A stretch of DNA of 64,000 bases from Sphingobacterium kitahiroshimense (GCF_025961315.1 NZ_JAOQNK010000001.1:6200001-6264000); one strand, 5' to 3'; shown: positions 26,042 through 34,344, counted from the stretch's first letter. Notes: generated from the sequence alone by a model not told the origin. A program made the numbers and translations.

Positions 26042-27384
26042 TATTCTGGCAACTCGGGATCCTATTGATCATGATCTTGATCGGATCCCAAATGAAAGGG
26101 ATCGGTCTTGGAATAATGGGAATGATTGGTTTGCTGATCTTCGTGCTGGTGTTTAAAATGACACCCGCAGACCCACCTGTTGCGGTGTTATTAATTATTC
26201 TGGCCATTGTGACTACAGCAGCGACCCTGCAGGCGGCAGGTGGATTAGATTATCTTGTGAGTATTGCCGAACGTATAATCCGTAAAAACCCAAGCCAGAT
26301 TACTTTTATCGCCCCTTTTGTTACTTATTTCCTATGTCTATTCGCAGGGACAGCCCACATCGTCTATTCCCTTTTGCCCATCATTGCTGAAGTCTCCGCC
26401 AAAAGGCGGATACGCCCTGAAAGACCACTTTCAGTATCCGTGATAGCCTCACATCTGGCCATCACAGGAAGTCCAATGAGCGCAGCTAGTGCTTCTCTTG
26501 CAGGTATGTTGGCATATTCTTCAGCATCCATCGATATTATGAAAGTATGTATTCCAGCTGCGCTGTGTGGTATACTGGCAAGTGTGCTGGCTGTGCGCAA
26601 AAAAGGAGTTGAGCTCGACAAAGACCCGATATTTTTAGAGAAGATGAAGGACCCCGAATTTGCGCACTCAATGGATCCCAGTCGCATCGGGAACGTAAAT
26701 CATCAGTATGTCCCTGCGCCAGGGGCCAAAATTGCGGTAGCAATATTTGGATTGGCGATTCTTCTGGTTATTTTCTTTGGTGCATTTCCAGCCTTTGTTC
26801 CTTATGTAGGTGGAGGACCTAGCTTTAGTGTGAGTGAAAATGGAACTATCAATCTCACAAGCTTAATTATTCTGATTACCTTATCTGCTTCTGGATGCAT
26901 CATGTTGGTTACGAAGACTCCGGCTGCTAAGGTGGCAAAGATGACGCTCTTTACTTCGATGGCTTCAGCTGTCGTATCCGTATTGGGGGTAGTGTGGATG
27001 AGTGCCACTTTTATGTTGGCCAATGAAGAGATAATCGAACATACTTTCAAAGATGTTGTGATGGAGCACCCTTGGACATTTGCAATTGCGTTGTTCTTCA
27101 TGGGAGCACTTACTTTTAGTCAAGCAGCCACCACTCGGGCTATTATGCCTATGGGGCTAGCTCTTGGTATCTCGAGTCCACATTTATTGGCAATGTTTCC
27201 CGCAGTAAATGGAGACTTCTTTCTTCCAGGTTATCCCACGCTCGTAGCAGCCATTGACTTTGATCGAACAGGAAGTACCAAAATTGGGAAATTTGTAGTC
27301 AATCACAGTTTTATGTTACCTGGGTTGGTGGCGATTGCCGTAACAATCTTTGTTGGTTTTATTTTAAGTGGTTTTTTACTTTAA
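26038..27384 (+). CDS. anaerobic C4-dicarboxylate transporter, DcuA/DcuB family
   Basis: 448 residues, matching the family length (about 440). Around ten membrane helices. The segment FVTYFLCLFAGTAHIVYSLLPI-like followed by RIRPERPLSVS at 125-135 corresponds to the conserved Dcu region. The family exchanges fumarate, malate, aspartate and succinate. It lies 250 bp after the symporter with a hairpin between, so it may form a separate unit. Its presence next to a glycan locus could serve succinate export during sugar use, which is inference. Confidence 0.88.
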   Translation: MIFWQLGILLIMILIGSQMKGIGLGIMGMIGLLIFVLVFKMTPADPPVAVLLIILAIVTTAATLQAAGGLDYLVSIAERIIRKNPSQITFIAPFVTYFLCLFAGTAHIVYSLLPIIAEVSAKRRIRPERPLSVSVIASHLAITGSPMSAASASLAGMLAYSSASIDIMKVCIPAALCGILASVLAVRKKGVELDKDPIFLEKMKDPEFAHSMDPSRIGNVNHQYVPAPGAKIAVAIFGLAILLVIFFGAFPAFVPYVGGGPSFSVSENGTINLTSLIILITLSASGCIMLVTKTPAAKVAKMTLFTSMASAVVSVLGVVWMSATFMLANEEIIEHTFKDVVMEHPWTFAIALFFMGALTFSQAATTRAIMPMGLALGISSPHLLAMFPAVNGDFFLPGYPTLVAAIDFDRTGSTKIGKFVVNHSFMLPGLVAIAVTIFVGFILSGFLL

Positions 27385-27470
27385 TTTGTTCACAAGCTTT
27401 CTATCTGATGTGAGATTCAGCAGTTTCATCCCATTCAACAGTTATTCTATGTGCTCCGTTTTCAGAATGT

Positions 27471-27498
27471 ACGCCAATGAAATTACGCCAATGAAATT
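27471..27498. repeat. 14-bp tandem duplication
   Basis: ACGCCAATGAAATT is present twice head to tail, directly downstream of the Dcu transporter gene. It is a simple local duplication without a gene. Confidence 0.85.
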
Positions 27499-27627
27499 CG
27501 GAAGTCCTTTTGGTTTTATATTTTTAAGCGTTATCAGGCAAATGCCCACTATTGCTTTTCCTTTTTAAATATTGTTGAAGAAATTACGAATGAGTGATAT
27601 GCCAGGTCAACGGGTATCAGACATTTC

Positions 27628-27690
27628 CAAATGGATAAATACTGGGTATTAACGAAGTGTGGATGAAACTTTTGAATAAAACCACTTTGT
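27628..27690 (+). pseudogene. C-terminal fragment of a serine hydrolase gene
   Basis: The sequence GGGTATTAACGAAGTGTGGA and the following TGAA-TTTTGAATAAA match the intact serine hydrolase gene at about 55640-55690 (GINAVWMKFLNKK). Only some 60 bp remain. Together with the esterase remnant at 28231-28322 it preserves the order serine hydrolase then esterase seen at 54.7-56.6 kb. The rest of the gap 27385-27753 shows nothing else apart from the tandem duplication. Confidence 0.65.
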
Positions 27691-27753
27691 CATTTTAAAG
27701 AATTTTTAATTTCAGAATGAAGTTTTCTTAGCCGTTATTGTCAACCGATTTTT

Positions 27754-28107
27754 TTATAAATGGGTCAATAAATTAATAGTTACTCCATTTGGGTCTTTTA
27801 CAAAAAATCGTCTTACTCCCCAACTTTCATTGGTTATAGGATACACAATTTCAATTTTTTGATTTTTGGCACGTTCAAAAAAGTTATCTATATCCGAAAC
27901 CTCAATTGATAAAAATATTGCCGAGTTATCTAAAGGATTGTTTTTGTTGTTTTTGAAAATAGAAATTTGTGCTGTTGGGTTTTCTTTTGATACGAAAGTT
28001 AATATCCAATCCATATCCATCGCTAAGTCCATTCCTAAGAAATCAGTATAGAATTGCTTGCTTTTCTCTATGTCGTTTGAATAAATATTTGGAACAATTC
28101 TTAGCAT
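27754..28107 (-). CDS. VOC-superfamily (glyoxalase/dioxygenase-like) protein
   Basis: 117 residues, standard length for a single VOC module pair. It begins MLRIVPNIYSNDIEKSKQFY and ends FVKDPNGVTINLL, both typical of glyoxalase/bleomycin-resistance proteins, in which a buried metal is held by His/Glu residues. The specific reaction cannot be assigned. It lies between a serine hydrolase fragment and an esterase fragment, suggesting insertion into an older gene pair. Confidence 0.85.
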   Translation of the reverse strand: MLRIVPNIYSNDIEKSKQFYTDFLGMDLAMDMDWILTFVSKENPTAQISIFKNNKNNPLDNSAIFLSIEVSDIDNFFERAKNQKIEIVYPITNESWGVRRFFVKDPNGVTINLLTHL

Positions 28108-28156
28108 TATTACTTTATTTTTCGTTGTGTGAATTTTATTTTTTCAGCTTGTTGCC

Positions 28157-28203
28157 AACGAAGTTGGATATCTGTAGCAAATATACAGATATCCAACTTC
28201 GTT
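28157..28203. repeat. 20-bp perfect inverted repeat
   Basis: The arms AACGAAGTTGGATATCTGTA (28157-28176) and TACAGATATCCAACTTCGTT (28184-28203) are perfect complements with a 7-nt loop. The right arm and the sequence following it are also present at about 55809-55828 beside the intact esterase gene, but without the left arm. It lies about 50 bp upstream of the VOC gene. Confidence 0.85.
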
Positions 28204-28230
28204 AGTATACAGAGTTAGTAACTCCAATAG

Positions 28231-28322
28231 CTACTTTTTGTTCTTAAGCAACCTTTCAAATCTTTCCGGTTTGGTTTCATATAAATCTTCAATGCCATGA
28301 CCTCTATCTTTTAATTTTTGTT
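28231..28322 (-). pseudogene. 3' end of an esterase gene
   Basis: Reads on the minus strand as KDRGHGIEDLYETKPERFER followed by LLKNKK and a stop, nearly identical to the C-terminus of the intact esterase at 55859-56560. The fragment fuses directly to the 3' end of the DUF2251-like gene; their common sequence CTTTTAATTT marks the junction. Confidence 0.8.
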
Positions 28323-28736
28323 TCTTGATAATTCTATGAGCAGATCATCAGTCAAATGTCTTTCAGCAATTAATGTCCATTTATTACTTGATTTTGGAAA
28401 GCCAGTTCTGCAGTAACCTGCTTTATTTTCAAAATCAAAAACGGCATGATAATAATTGTTAATAGATAAAAAAGCTTTAGTAAGATCTTCAGACCATAGA
28501 ATTTTCAAAGTTGAAGGCTTCTCTTTATCAGTAACATTCGCAACATTATAAATGTGCAAAGCATCTAAAACATCCAACTTATCGTTATTTCTGCCGATGG
28601 CATAAAAATATCCTGTTTCATTATTGTCTTCAAATACAACTGCATTATTATTTTCAGCAGTAGAGTCTATAAAAGTATCTTGACCGATTGAGAAAACCTG
28701 CTCTTCATAAAGTACTACCTGAGGTCTATCATTCAT
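28311..28736 (-). CDS. DUF2251-like protein, possible immunity protein
   Basis: 141 residues, cytoplasmic, beta-rich. The central segment AVVFEDNNETGYFYAI resembles DUF2251, a family often found among orphan immunity-type genes. The stop codon lies in DNA shared with the esterase fragment, so the native C-terminus may have been altered by the fusion. Two copies of only the 3' end of this gene occur at about 35.4 and 41.7 kb. Function unknown. Confidence 0.6.
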   Translation of the reverse strand: MNDRPQVVLYEEQVFSIGQDTFIDSTAENNNAVVFEDNNETGYFYAIGRNNDKLDVLDALHIYNVANVTDKEKPSTLKILWSEDLTKAFLSINNYYHAVFDFENKAGYCRTGFPKSSNKWTLIAERHLTDDLLIELSRNKN

Positions 28737-29051
28737 TTCATTGTAGTTTGGTATAACTAATATAAGACTTTCTTTTCTTCTTCAAGCAGACCTCTTCAGG
28801 AGCAGTGTATGTATTTTGGGTTTTTGCTTAGCCTATAAAAGAGGCGCTAATAACACTTATATATAATTTTCGTTTTTTTGCTGTCAATCCAACCGAAGCA
28901 AAGTGCTTCATCAATGGCTTCACTCCAACTTAATTAAGTAATATTTTTTTGTGTAATAAACAAGCCAAACAGATTGTTTGGACTGATGGTTTTTTTCAAC
29001 AACTGTCTCCAATCTGTTTGGTTTTGAGGAAAATAAGTTTCTACCTCCTTG
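28737..29051. other. intergenic stretch without recognisable gene
   Basis: No convincing reading frame. At 28755-28800 it carries TTTCTTTTCTTCTTCAAGCA plus flanks that are also found near 37.46 and 49.14 kb, a shared 3' or terminator-like element. The remainder shows nothing recognisable. Confidence 0.5.
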
Positions 29052-30014
29052 TTAAGCATTTTGTTGTTCTAACCATTTTAAAATGGCTTGTGTAGCTTCC
29101 TCTGGCTTTTCTTGTTGAATCCAATGACCACAATCCAGACTGACAACATCCAGATTAGGAACAATATTTTTTAGGTTTTCAGACTTTGGAATCGTGTCCA
29201 GATCACCATATATCATAAGAGTCGGCTGATGAATGATTGGCGTTACGTCCGCCATGAAGTGCCAGTTTCTATCCATGTTTCTATACCAATTTATACCCCC
29301 TGTAAATCCTGATGATTCAAAGGCGGAAACGAACACTGCGAGTTCATTGTCGCTCATCAAGGGTTCGCCAAGCGGTTTTTCCGCCCTTGCAAGATTAATC
29401 ATCAGCACTCCTGGTTCAGGAGGTGTGGGAGCTGAGTTTTTGCGGAATATATTACGAAGGAACTGAGCAGTGTTTTCATTCATAATCGCATCTGCTACCC
29501 CAGGTTGTCTGTTGAAATGAACAAAATAGAAGTCTGCTCCAAATATTGCTTCCATCAACTCAATCCATGGCTTTTCACCACGATCTTGATAAGGCAAAGC
29601 CAAGTTGATGATTTTATTTACCCGATCAGGATGCAATAGTGCTAGATTCCAAACCACATTTGACCCCCAGTCATGACCCACAAATGTAGCATCCTTATAT
29701 CCATAATGGTCGAGCAGGGCAATAAGGTCACCAGTCAAATGTTCAATATCATAATCCGTCACTTCAGTCGGACTTGAAGAATTACCATAGCCACGTTGAT
29801 TTGGGACAATTACATGGTAGCCAGCCGCGACAAGAGCCGGTATTTGATAACGCCATGAAAATGCATGCTCTGGAAACCCGTGGCAGAGAACGATAGGTTT
29901 CTCAGAATTTTGCTGACCTGCTTCAAATACTTCCAGAACTACTCCATTAACAGAGATCATTTTAGGTTCTGGAAATTCGATTGCATTAGATCCAGTATTG
30001 ATTACGTTTGTCAT
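29052..30014 (-). CDS. alpha/beta hydrolase, epoxide-hydrolase-like
   Basis: 320 residues without signal peptide. The oxyanion motif HGFPE is at 45-49 and the nucleophile elbow GHDWGS puts Asp115 in the nucleophile position, as in epoxide hydrolases and haloalkane dehalogenases. The C-terminal His is in DCGHWIQQE near 297. Such enzymes hydrolyse epoxides or halogenated compounds; substrate unknown. Its upstream region (30030-30140) is duplicated before the Rpn gene at 44.9 kb. Confidence 0.87.
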   Translation of the reverse strand: MTNVINTGSNAIEFPEPKMISVNGVVLEVFEAGQQNSEKPIVLCHGFPEHAFSWRYQIPALVAAGYHVIVPNQRGYGNSSSPTEVTDYDIEHLTGDLIALLDHYGYKDATFVGHDWGSNVVWNLALLHPDRVNKIINLALPYQDRGEKPWIELMEAIFGADFYFVHFNRQPGVADAIMNENTAQFLRNIFRKNSAPTPPEPGVLMINLARAEKPLGEPLMSDNELAVFVSAFESSGFTGGINWYRNMDRNWHFMADVTPIIHQPTLMIYGDLDTIPKSENLKNIVPNLDVVSLDCGHWIQQEKPEEATQAILKWLEQQNA

Positions 30015-30029
30015 TCCTATATCTTTTAA

Positions 30030-30298
30030 ATATTAATTAATGACGCAAATCTATAAGGGAGAAGTGACAGCCTTATGTCAGGAGTCTAAAATAAATGAGA
30101 GGTGTCAAATTACGCTTGTAGGATCATTTTTAAAGTCCAAATTTGTATATAATTATATTTTTACTATAGTAGCTTTATTATAAGTCGTTTATTAAGAGTA
30201 AATCTTCCAGCAATTTTGATGATCTGCTATGGAAGTCTATTTTAGAGCAGACTTTTGCACATTTTTCTTTGCAACGCTGGCAATTATATTGACATAAT
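30030..30298 (+). pseudogene. 5' remnant of an Rpn gene with its upstream region
   Basis: 30030-30140 and 30165-30298 match 44710-44810 and 44885-45030, the upstream region and first codons of the intact Rpn gene at 44914. The start codon is mutated (ATG to AAG near 30199) and the coding match runs through DDLLWKSILEQTFAHF before the sequence ends against the GH43 gene. It is the front piece of a truncated copy. Confidence 0.8.
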
Positions 30299-31273
30299 TT
30301 ATTTAACAATTAGCGGTCTAATAGGTTCTCCAACAATGCTTAATACGCCATCAGATGAAATTGCTAAATCATTAATGTATGATGTCCTTGGAGCGACACT
30401 TGTGGAGCTGGCATGAGCATGGTATATATATTTATATCCGCCATCAGCACTTATAAATGGAGCTCCATGACCTGTACCGAGCAATCCCGATGCTGAGGGA
30501 TGATCTCTCCTTAGGATGGGGTTGCCACTATATTTCTTCCAAGGACCTTTGGGTGAACTGGCTGTTGCATAGCCTACGGCGTAATCCTGGCTTTCAAAAT
30601 GATTGGCAGAGTAAATTAGATAGTACGTGTTGCCTCGTTTTAAGATTGACGGCCCTTCTACGACTGTAGCTTGTTTCTTCTCCCATGGTTCACTTGTACT
30701 TATGCATTTTGTGAGCGTTTCTGCTTTTATACTCTGTAAATCATTATTCATCTCGGCCATCCAAATGACATTTCCATCCGTAAATCGGACATAAAATAAA
30801 TATGGCGTTCCGTCCTCGTCGATAAAAAGAGAAGTGTCAATTCCTTTTTCATTTGGAATAATAGGTTTTTTTTCTTCTTGAATAAAAGGCCCTTCTGGGC
30901 TTGAGGAAGAAGCAACACAAATATGTTCATCAACAGAATAGAACATGTAAAACTTTTTGTGAGCGGTTACATAATATACTTCTGGTGCCCAGAACCATCG
31001 GGTTCCCCAAGAGTCTTGAGGGGAAAGTGCTAAATTTTTATGACGCTTCCAATGCTTTAGATCATCGGAAATATAAACTTCAAAACCATTTATGCGGCTG
31101 CCATATGCATAGTATTTGCCATTATGGAATAATACGTAAGGGTCTGCAATAGGTAGCTCGTTTTCGATAATTTTAACAGACTTATTATCATTTGCATTAC
31201 AATATAAAGACAGTATAAAAAATAAACTTATAATCGTTATTAAACGATAAGGAATGCTTGTCATAATTTTCAT
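30299..31273 (-). CDS. exported GH43-family glycoside hydrolase
   Basis: 324 residues with a signal peptide (about 1-28). Five-bladed beta-propeller signature with the general base Asp44 (IADPYV), the pKa-tuning Asp146 (GIDTSLFIDEDG) and the general acid Glu206 (VEGPSIL). The segment FWAPEVYYV is typical. GH43 enzymes act as arabinofuranosidases, xylosidases or arabinanases. A second GH43 gene diverges from it at 31.9 kb. An alternative start is three codons downstream. Confidence 0.9.
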   Translation of the reverse strand: MKIMTSIPYRLITIISLFFILSLYCNANDNKSVKIIENELPIADPYVLFHNGKYYAYGSRINGFEVYISDDLKHWKRHKNLALSPQDSWGTRWFWAPEVYYVTAHKKFYMFYSVDEHICVASSSSPEGPFIQEEKKPIIPNEKGIDTSLFIDEDGTPYLFYVRFTDGNVIWMAEMNNDLQSIKAETLTKCISTSEPWEKKQATVVEGPSILKRGNTYYLIYSANHFESQDYAVGYATASSPKGPWKKYSGNPILRRDHPSASGLLGTGHGAPFISADGGYKYIYHAHASSTSVAPRTSYINDLAISSDGVLSIVGEPIRPLIVK

Positions 31274-31392
31274 TTTTTTGAATTCAAATCTTATGAAGAA
31301 TTAGCCATAAATTCAAATACCGATGAATCTGTTGAGCATTTTGCTCATGCATGATACAAATTGGAATAATTTTGAATAAAATGGGCAATGTT

Positions 31393-31432
31393 ATGTAAAC
31401 TTTAATTTACATTTTTACGTGATATAGATTTG
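31393..31432 (+). promoter_or_regulatory. candidate operator and promoter between the two GH43 genes
   Basis: The inverted repeat ATGTAAA-6-TTTACAT (31393-31399 and 31406-31412) is followed by TAGATTTG (31425-31432), which fits the Bacteroidota -7 consensus TAnnTTTG. It could drive the plus-strand GH43 unit; no -33 TTTG at proper spacing is evident. The rest of the 31274-31630 gap shows only AT-rich DNA. Confidence 0.35.
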
Positions 31433-31630
31433 TAATTGGGCTTCAATACAATTATAAACAAAAAAAATAAAATTTATACATAAAAAGAGAAATTACAGAG
31501 CCTGAGGTGAATAGTCAGTCAGTAGATGTAAAAAACCAAATTGTAAACGGATGTGAAATTAAAACAGCGCTTTAAGTTTTTAATTTATTCTATTGGATTA
31601 TTATCAACGGCATAATCCTGTGGACTATTT

Positions 31631-31870
31631 GTGTCTAGACGTACTATAAACGAGCAGGTGTATCAAAAAAGCAAAAACATAAACTTGGTATTTGAACACA
31701 TTTTTGTAGATCCTACAGTTATAAGAAATAAACAAACTGGCTATTTCTATAGAACTGAAGACAACTGGGGAGATGATAATGGGAATCCATTGATGCCTAT
31801 CTTACGATCTGACGATCTGGTTCATTCGGCGGAGTTGGGGCACTGTATTTTAAAATTAATTGAAATATGA
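31631..31870 (+). pseudogene. N-terminal fragment of another GH43-like gene
   Basis: The frame has no ATG (only a GTG) and encodes FEHIFVDPTVIRNKQTGYFY and PILRSDDLVH, the start of a GH43 propeller blade with the catalytic Asp context VDPTV. It then departs from the family and stops with an ATGA overlap onto the next GH43 gene. It is a truncated copy of about 50 recognisable codons, without a signal peptide. Confidence 0.65.
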
Positions 31871-32952
31871 TTACTAAAAATTTATGTTTATCCTTATTGA
31901 TTGGTTGCTGGCTGTTGTTATTCTCCACTTCAAAAGCCCAATCAAATAATCCACTTGATGTTGCTTTTGGTGATCCATTTGTGCTTTACGATCAAGAAAC
32001 AGATGCCTATTATATGTATGGTACTGGTGGAGTAGAGAATGGTTTTGTAGCGTATTCTTCTAAGGATTTGAAACAATGGGAGAATAGGGGTACAGTGTAT
32101 ACCGCTCAGCAAGATAAAAGCTGGGGGACGAAAGATTTTTGGGCCCCGGAAGTATATAAGCGTGGAGGAAAATACTATATGTTTTATAGTGCACATTGGA
32201 AAGAAAATCCGAATGATGAATTAGAAAATTATCGCATTGGTATCGCAACCTCAACCAATCCTACAGGCCCATTTATAGATTTGACAGGTCGTCCCTTATT
32301 TGACCCCGGATATCCCATTATTGACGGTAACGTGTACTTTGCTGAAGATGGACGTTTGTATCTTTACTATTCACGATGCTGTTATAAAAATCCAGTTCAG
32401 TCGGAGATTGCAGCTTGGGCAAAGCAACAGGGGATGTTTGATGAAATAGAAGAAAGCTGGATATATGGAGTAGAGCTAGCTTCAGATTTTTCACATGTAA
32501 TTGGAGAGCCAACATTATTGTTACGGCCTCCTGTCTCAAGGGATGATAAGCAATCTGAATGGGAGAGTAGATCTGTGACTTCAGGTGAAGTAAATAGAAG
32601 ATGGACAGAAGGATCCTATCTATTTAAGCATAACAATCTCTATTACATGATGTACTCCGCAAATCATTTCGGAGGAGAAAATTATGCTGTTGGCTATGCA
32701 ACAGCCTCCAATCCACTAGGCCCATTCGAAAAGTCTGCAACAAACCCTATATTACAAAAAAACATATCCAATGGAGGTGTTGTTTCAGGGACGGGGCACA
32801 ACAGTCTTTTGAAAGATAAAGAAGGTAAAGTATGGTGTGTATATCATGCCCGCACGACTAAAACAGGCAGTCAGCGCTTAGTATTCTTAGATGAACTGAA
32901 AATTTTACCTAACGGTCAGCTTATAGTGGACGGTCCAACTGTTAAACCTTAA
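31867..32952 (+). CDS. exported GH43-family glycoside hydrolase
   Basis: 361 residues with a signal peptide (about 1-24, SKA-QS). Catalytic candidates are Asp36 (AFGDPFV), Asp153 (IIDGNVYF) and Glu248 (WTEGSYLF). FWAPEVYKRG and YAVGYATASNPLGPF are family-typical. It is divergent from the GH43 at 30.3 kb and shares the YSANHF..(E/D)YAVGYATAS region with it, so the two are related paralogues probably acting on arabinose- or xylose-containing side chains. Confidence 0.9.
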   Translation: MITKNLCLSLLIGCWLLLFSTSKAQSNNPLDVAFGDPFVLYDQETDAYYMYGTGGVENGFVAYSSKDLKQWENRGTVYTAQQDKSWGTKDFWAPEVYKRGGKYYMFYSAHWKENPNDELENYRIGIATSTNPTGPFIDLTGRPLFDPGYPIIDGNVYFAEDGRLYLYYSRCCYKNPVQSEIAAWAKQQGMFDEIEESWIYGVELASDFSHVIGEPTLLLRPPVSRDDKQSEWESRSVTSGEVNRRWTEGSYLFKHNNLYYMMYSANHFGGENYAVGYATASNPLGPFEKSATNPILQKNISNGGVVSGTGHNSLLKDKEGKVWCVYHARTTKTGSQRLVFLDELKILPNGQLIVDGPTVKP

Positions 32953-33108
32953 TAAAGCTGATGTTTTTAGTTTATTGTATTTCGACTTTGATGAGATCGG
33001 GAATACCTTATTATAAATTAAAATTTTAAAAGTTGATTATTGATTATATTTCAATATAATTATGCGCCCTATACCTCTTTTGGTGCTGTTTGTGGTCTAT
33101 CTTGCAAT

Positions 33109-33237
33109 CGCTCCTCTGCTTATATGCTTGCAAAAGTGACCCAACAATTTGAAGGATTTACCAAGACTGATTTAATCACATTGGTCAATGATGGCGGCAA
33201 CTGGAAAGTATCCCAATCCATCAATTCGTATAAGTAA
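33109..33237 (+). pseudogene. 3' fragment of an NTF2-like gene
   Basis: From about 33109 the frame matches the C-terminal third of the NTF2-like proteins (SSAYMLAKVTQQFEGF, then SQSINSYK). The 5' two thirds including the signal peptide are absent. It is followed by the conserved terminator (33264-33297) and the upstream region of the next Rpn gene, which makes 33.1-34.3 kb a near-identical copy of 58.8-60.0 kb. Confidence 0.9.
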
Positions 33238-33263
33238 GTTAAGTAAATTTCATATGTTTAGTC

Positions 33264-33297
33264 AAAGCCACGTCGAGAGATGTGGCTTTTCTTTTTA
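33264..33297 (+). terminator. conserved NTF2-module terminator
   Basis: AAAGCCAC-gtcgagagat-GTGGCTTT stem followed by a T-rich tail. The same hairpin follows every NTF2-like gene in the window. Confidence 0.85.
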
Positions 33298-33365
33298 GTA
33301 TTCACAGCTATTTTACCTAACAACAAACGTTTTTTCCTATTCTTTTAACAGTAAGTAGAGAAATA

Positions 33366-33395
33366 TTTGATTTGATAAATAATTTAGTATTTTTG
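33366..33395 (+). promoter_or_regulatory. Bacteroidota-type promoter of the Rpn gene
   Basis: TTTG (33366-33369), an 18-nt spacer and TATTTTTG (33388-33395) fit the primary sigma factor consensus TTTG-N19-21-TAnnTTTG, 65 bp upstream of the Rpn ATG. The same elements precede the copy at 59166. Confidence 0.55.
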
Positions 33396-33459
33396 CTAAA
33401 TTATTTGGTTTAAAAGGTTTTGTTTTTTATTTTTAATTGATTACCAATAATATACCATT

Positions 33460-34344
33460 ATGAGTGTAAAGATAAGTAACCTTTCGAAGTACATCGATAT
33501 CTTAAGTGACTTCGGTTGGAAATTTTATTTCGGTTGAGAGGAGAATAAGGGTAACCTAATTAATTTTCTGAATAGTATTTTAGAAGGCGAACATGTTGTA
33601 GAGGATCTTACCTATAGCAATGTGGAGGAAGATGGCGATGAACCTAATGAGCGCAAAGTTATTTTTGATTTGCGATGTGTTGGTGTAGGTGGAGAAGTTT
33701 TTCTAGTGGAGATGCAATTGCAGAATCAGGATTTCTTTTTTGATCGTGCGGTGGGTTACACCTCTAGGACCATTAGTCGTCTAGCTAAAAAAGGAAAGAA
33801 AGGAGATAATTATGAGTTACCGCCAATTTATTTTATCGCTGTTTTAGGCTTTCGTTTGGATGTTGCCAATAGTGATAAGTACTTTTATAGTGGTAAGATT
33901 ATTGACGAATTCGATCAGGAGGTGCTATATCCTAAGTTGAGTTACAAGATGCTTGTATTACCTAATTTTAATAAAGCTAAAGCCGATTTACCGACGATTC
34001 TGGATCAATGGATGTATCTTATGAAGCACTTGGATAAAATCGATAAGCTACCTAACTATTTGGATAAAAGAATATTCTCCCGTATCTTTGAACTAGGAGA
34101 ACTGGCAAAACTAACGCCTGAGGAACAGATGTCTTACATATCCAGCTTAGATCGTAAACGCGATTATACCAACACGTTGGCATACGCAAAAAAAGAAGGC
34201 CAGAAAGAAGGTCAGAAAAAAGCCGAGGCTAAAGCCTATGCTGAGAAAATCGCTTCAGCGAGAGAGTTAAAGAAATCTGGTGTAAGCGATGAAATTATTT
34301 CAAAGAGTTTAGGCATATCTTTGGAGGTTATTAACAAACTTTAA
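33460..34344 (+). pseudogene. Rpn-family nuclease gene inactivated by one nonsense codon
   Basis: Nearly identical to the intact gene at 59166-60038, but codon 26 is TGA (33535-33537) where the intact copy has CGA (Arg). Apart from that and a 4-residue insertion in the Lys/Glu-rich linker near residue 248, the frame is open to the normal stop, so decay is recent. The PD-(D/E)XK residues (FDLRCV, VEMQ) are preserved. The internal ATG at 34129, which would give a 71-residue C-terminal protein, is downstream of the stop and still intact. A start downstream of the stop codon, for example at 33622, could yield an N-truncated protein without part of the nuclease core. Confidence 0.88.

Noticed and set aside
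27368..27568. 66-codon frame after the Dcu transporter gene
   Set aside because: Overlaps the transporter end and runs through a tandem duplication; no homology recognised.
33040..33237. Possible complete 65-residue protein
   Set aside because: Its C-terminal half is the NTF2-like 3' end and the N-terminal part is out-of-family sequence; better read as a fragment.
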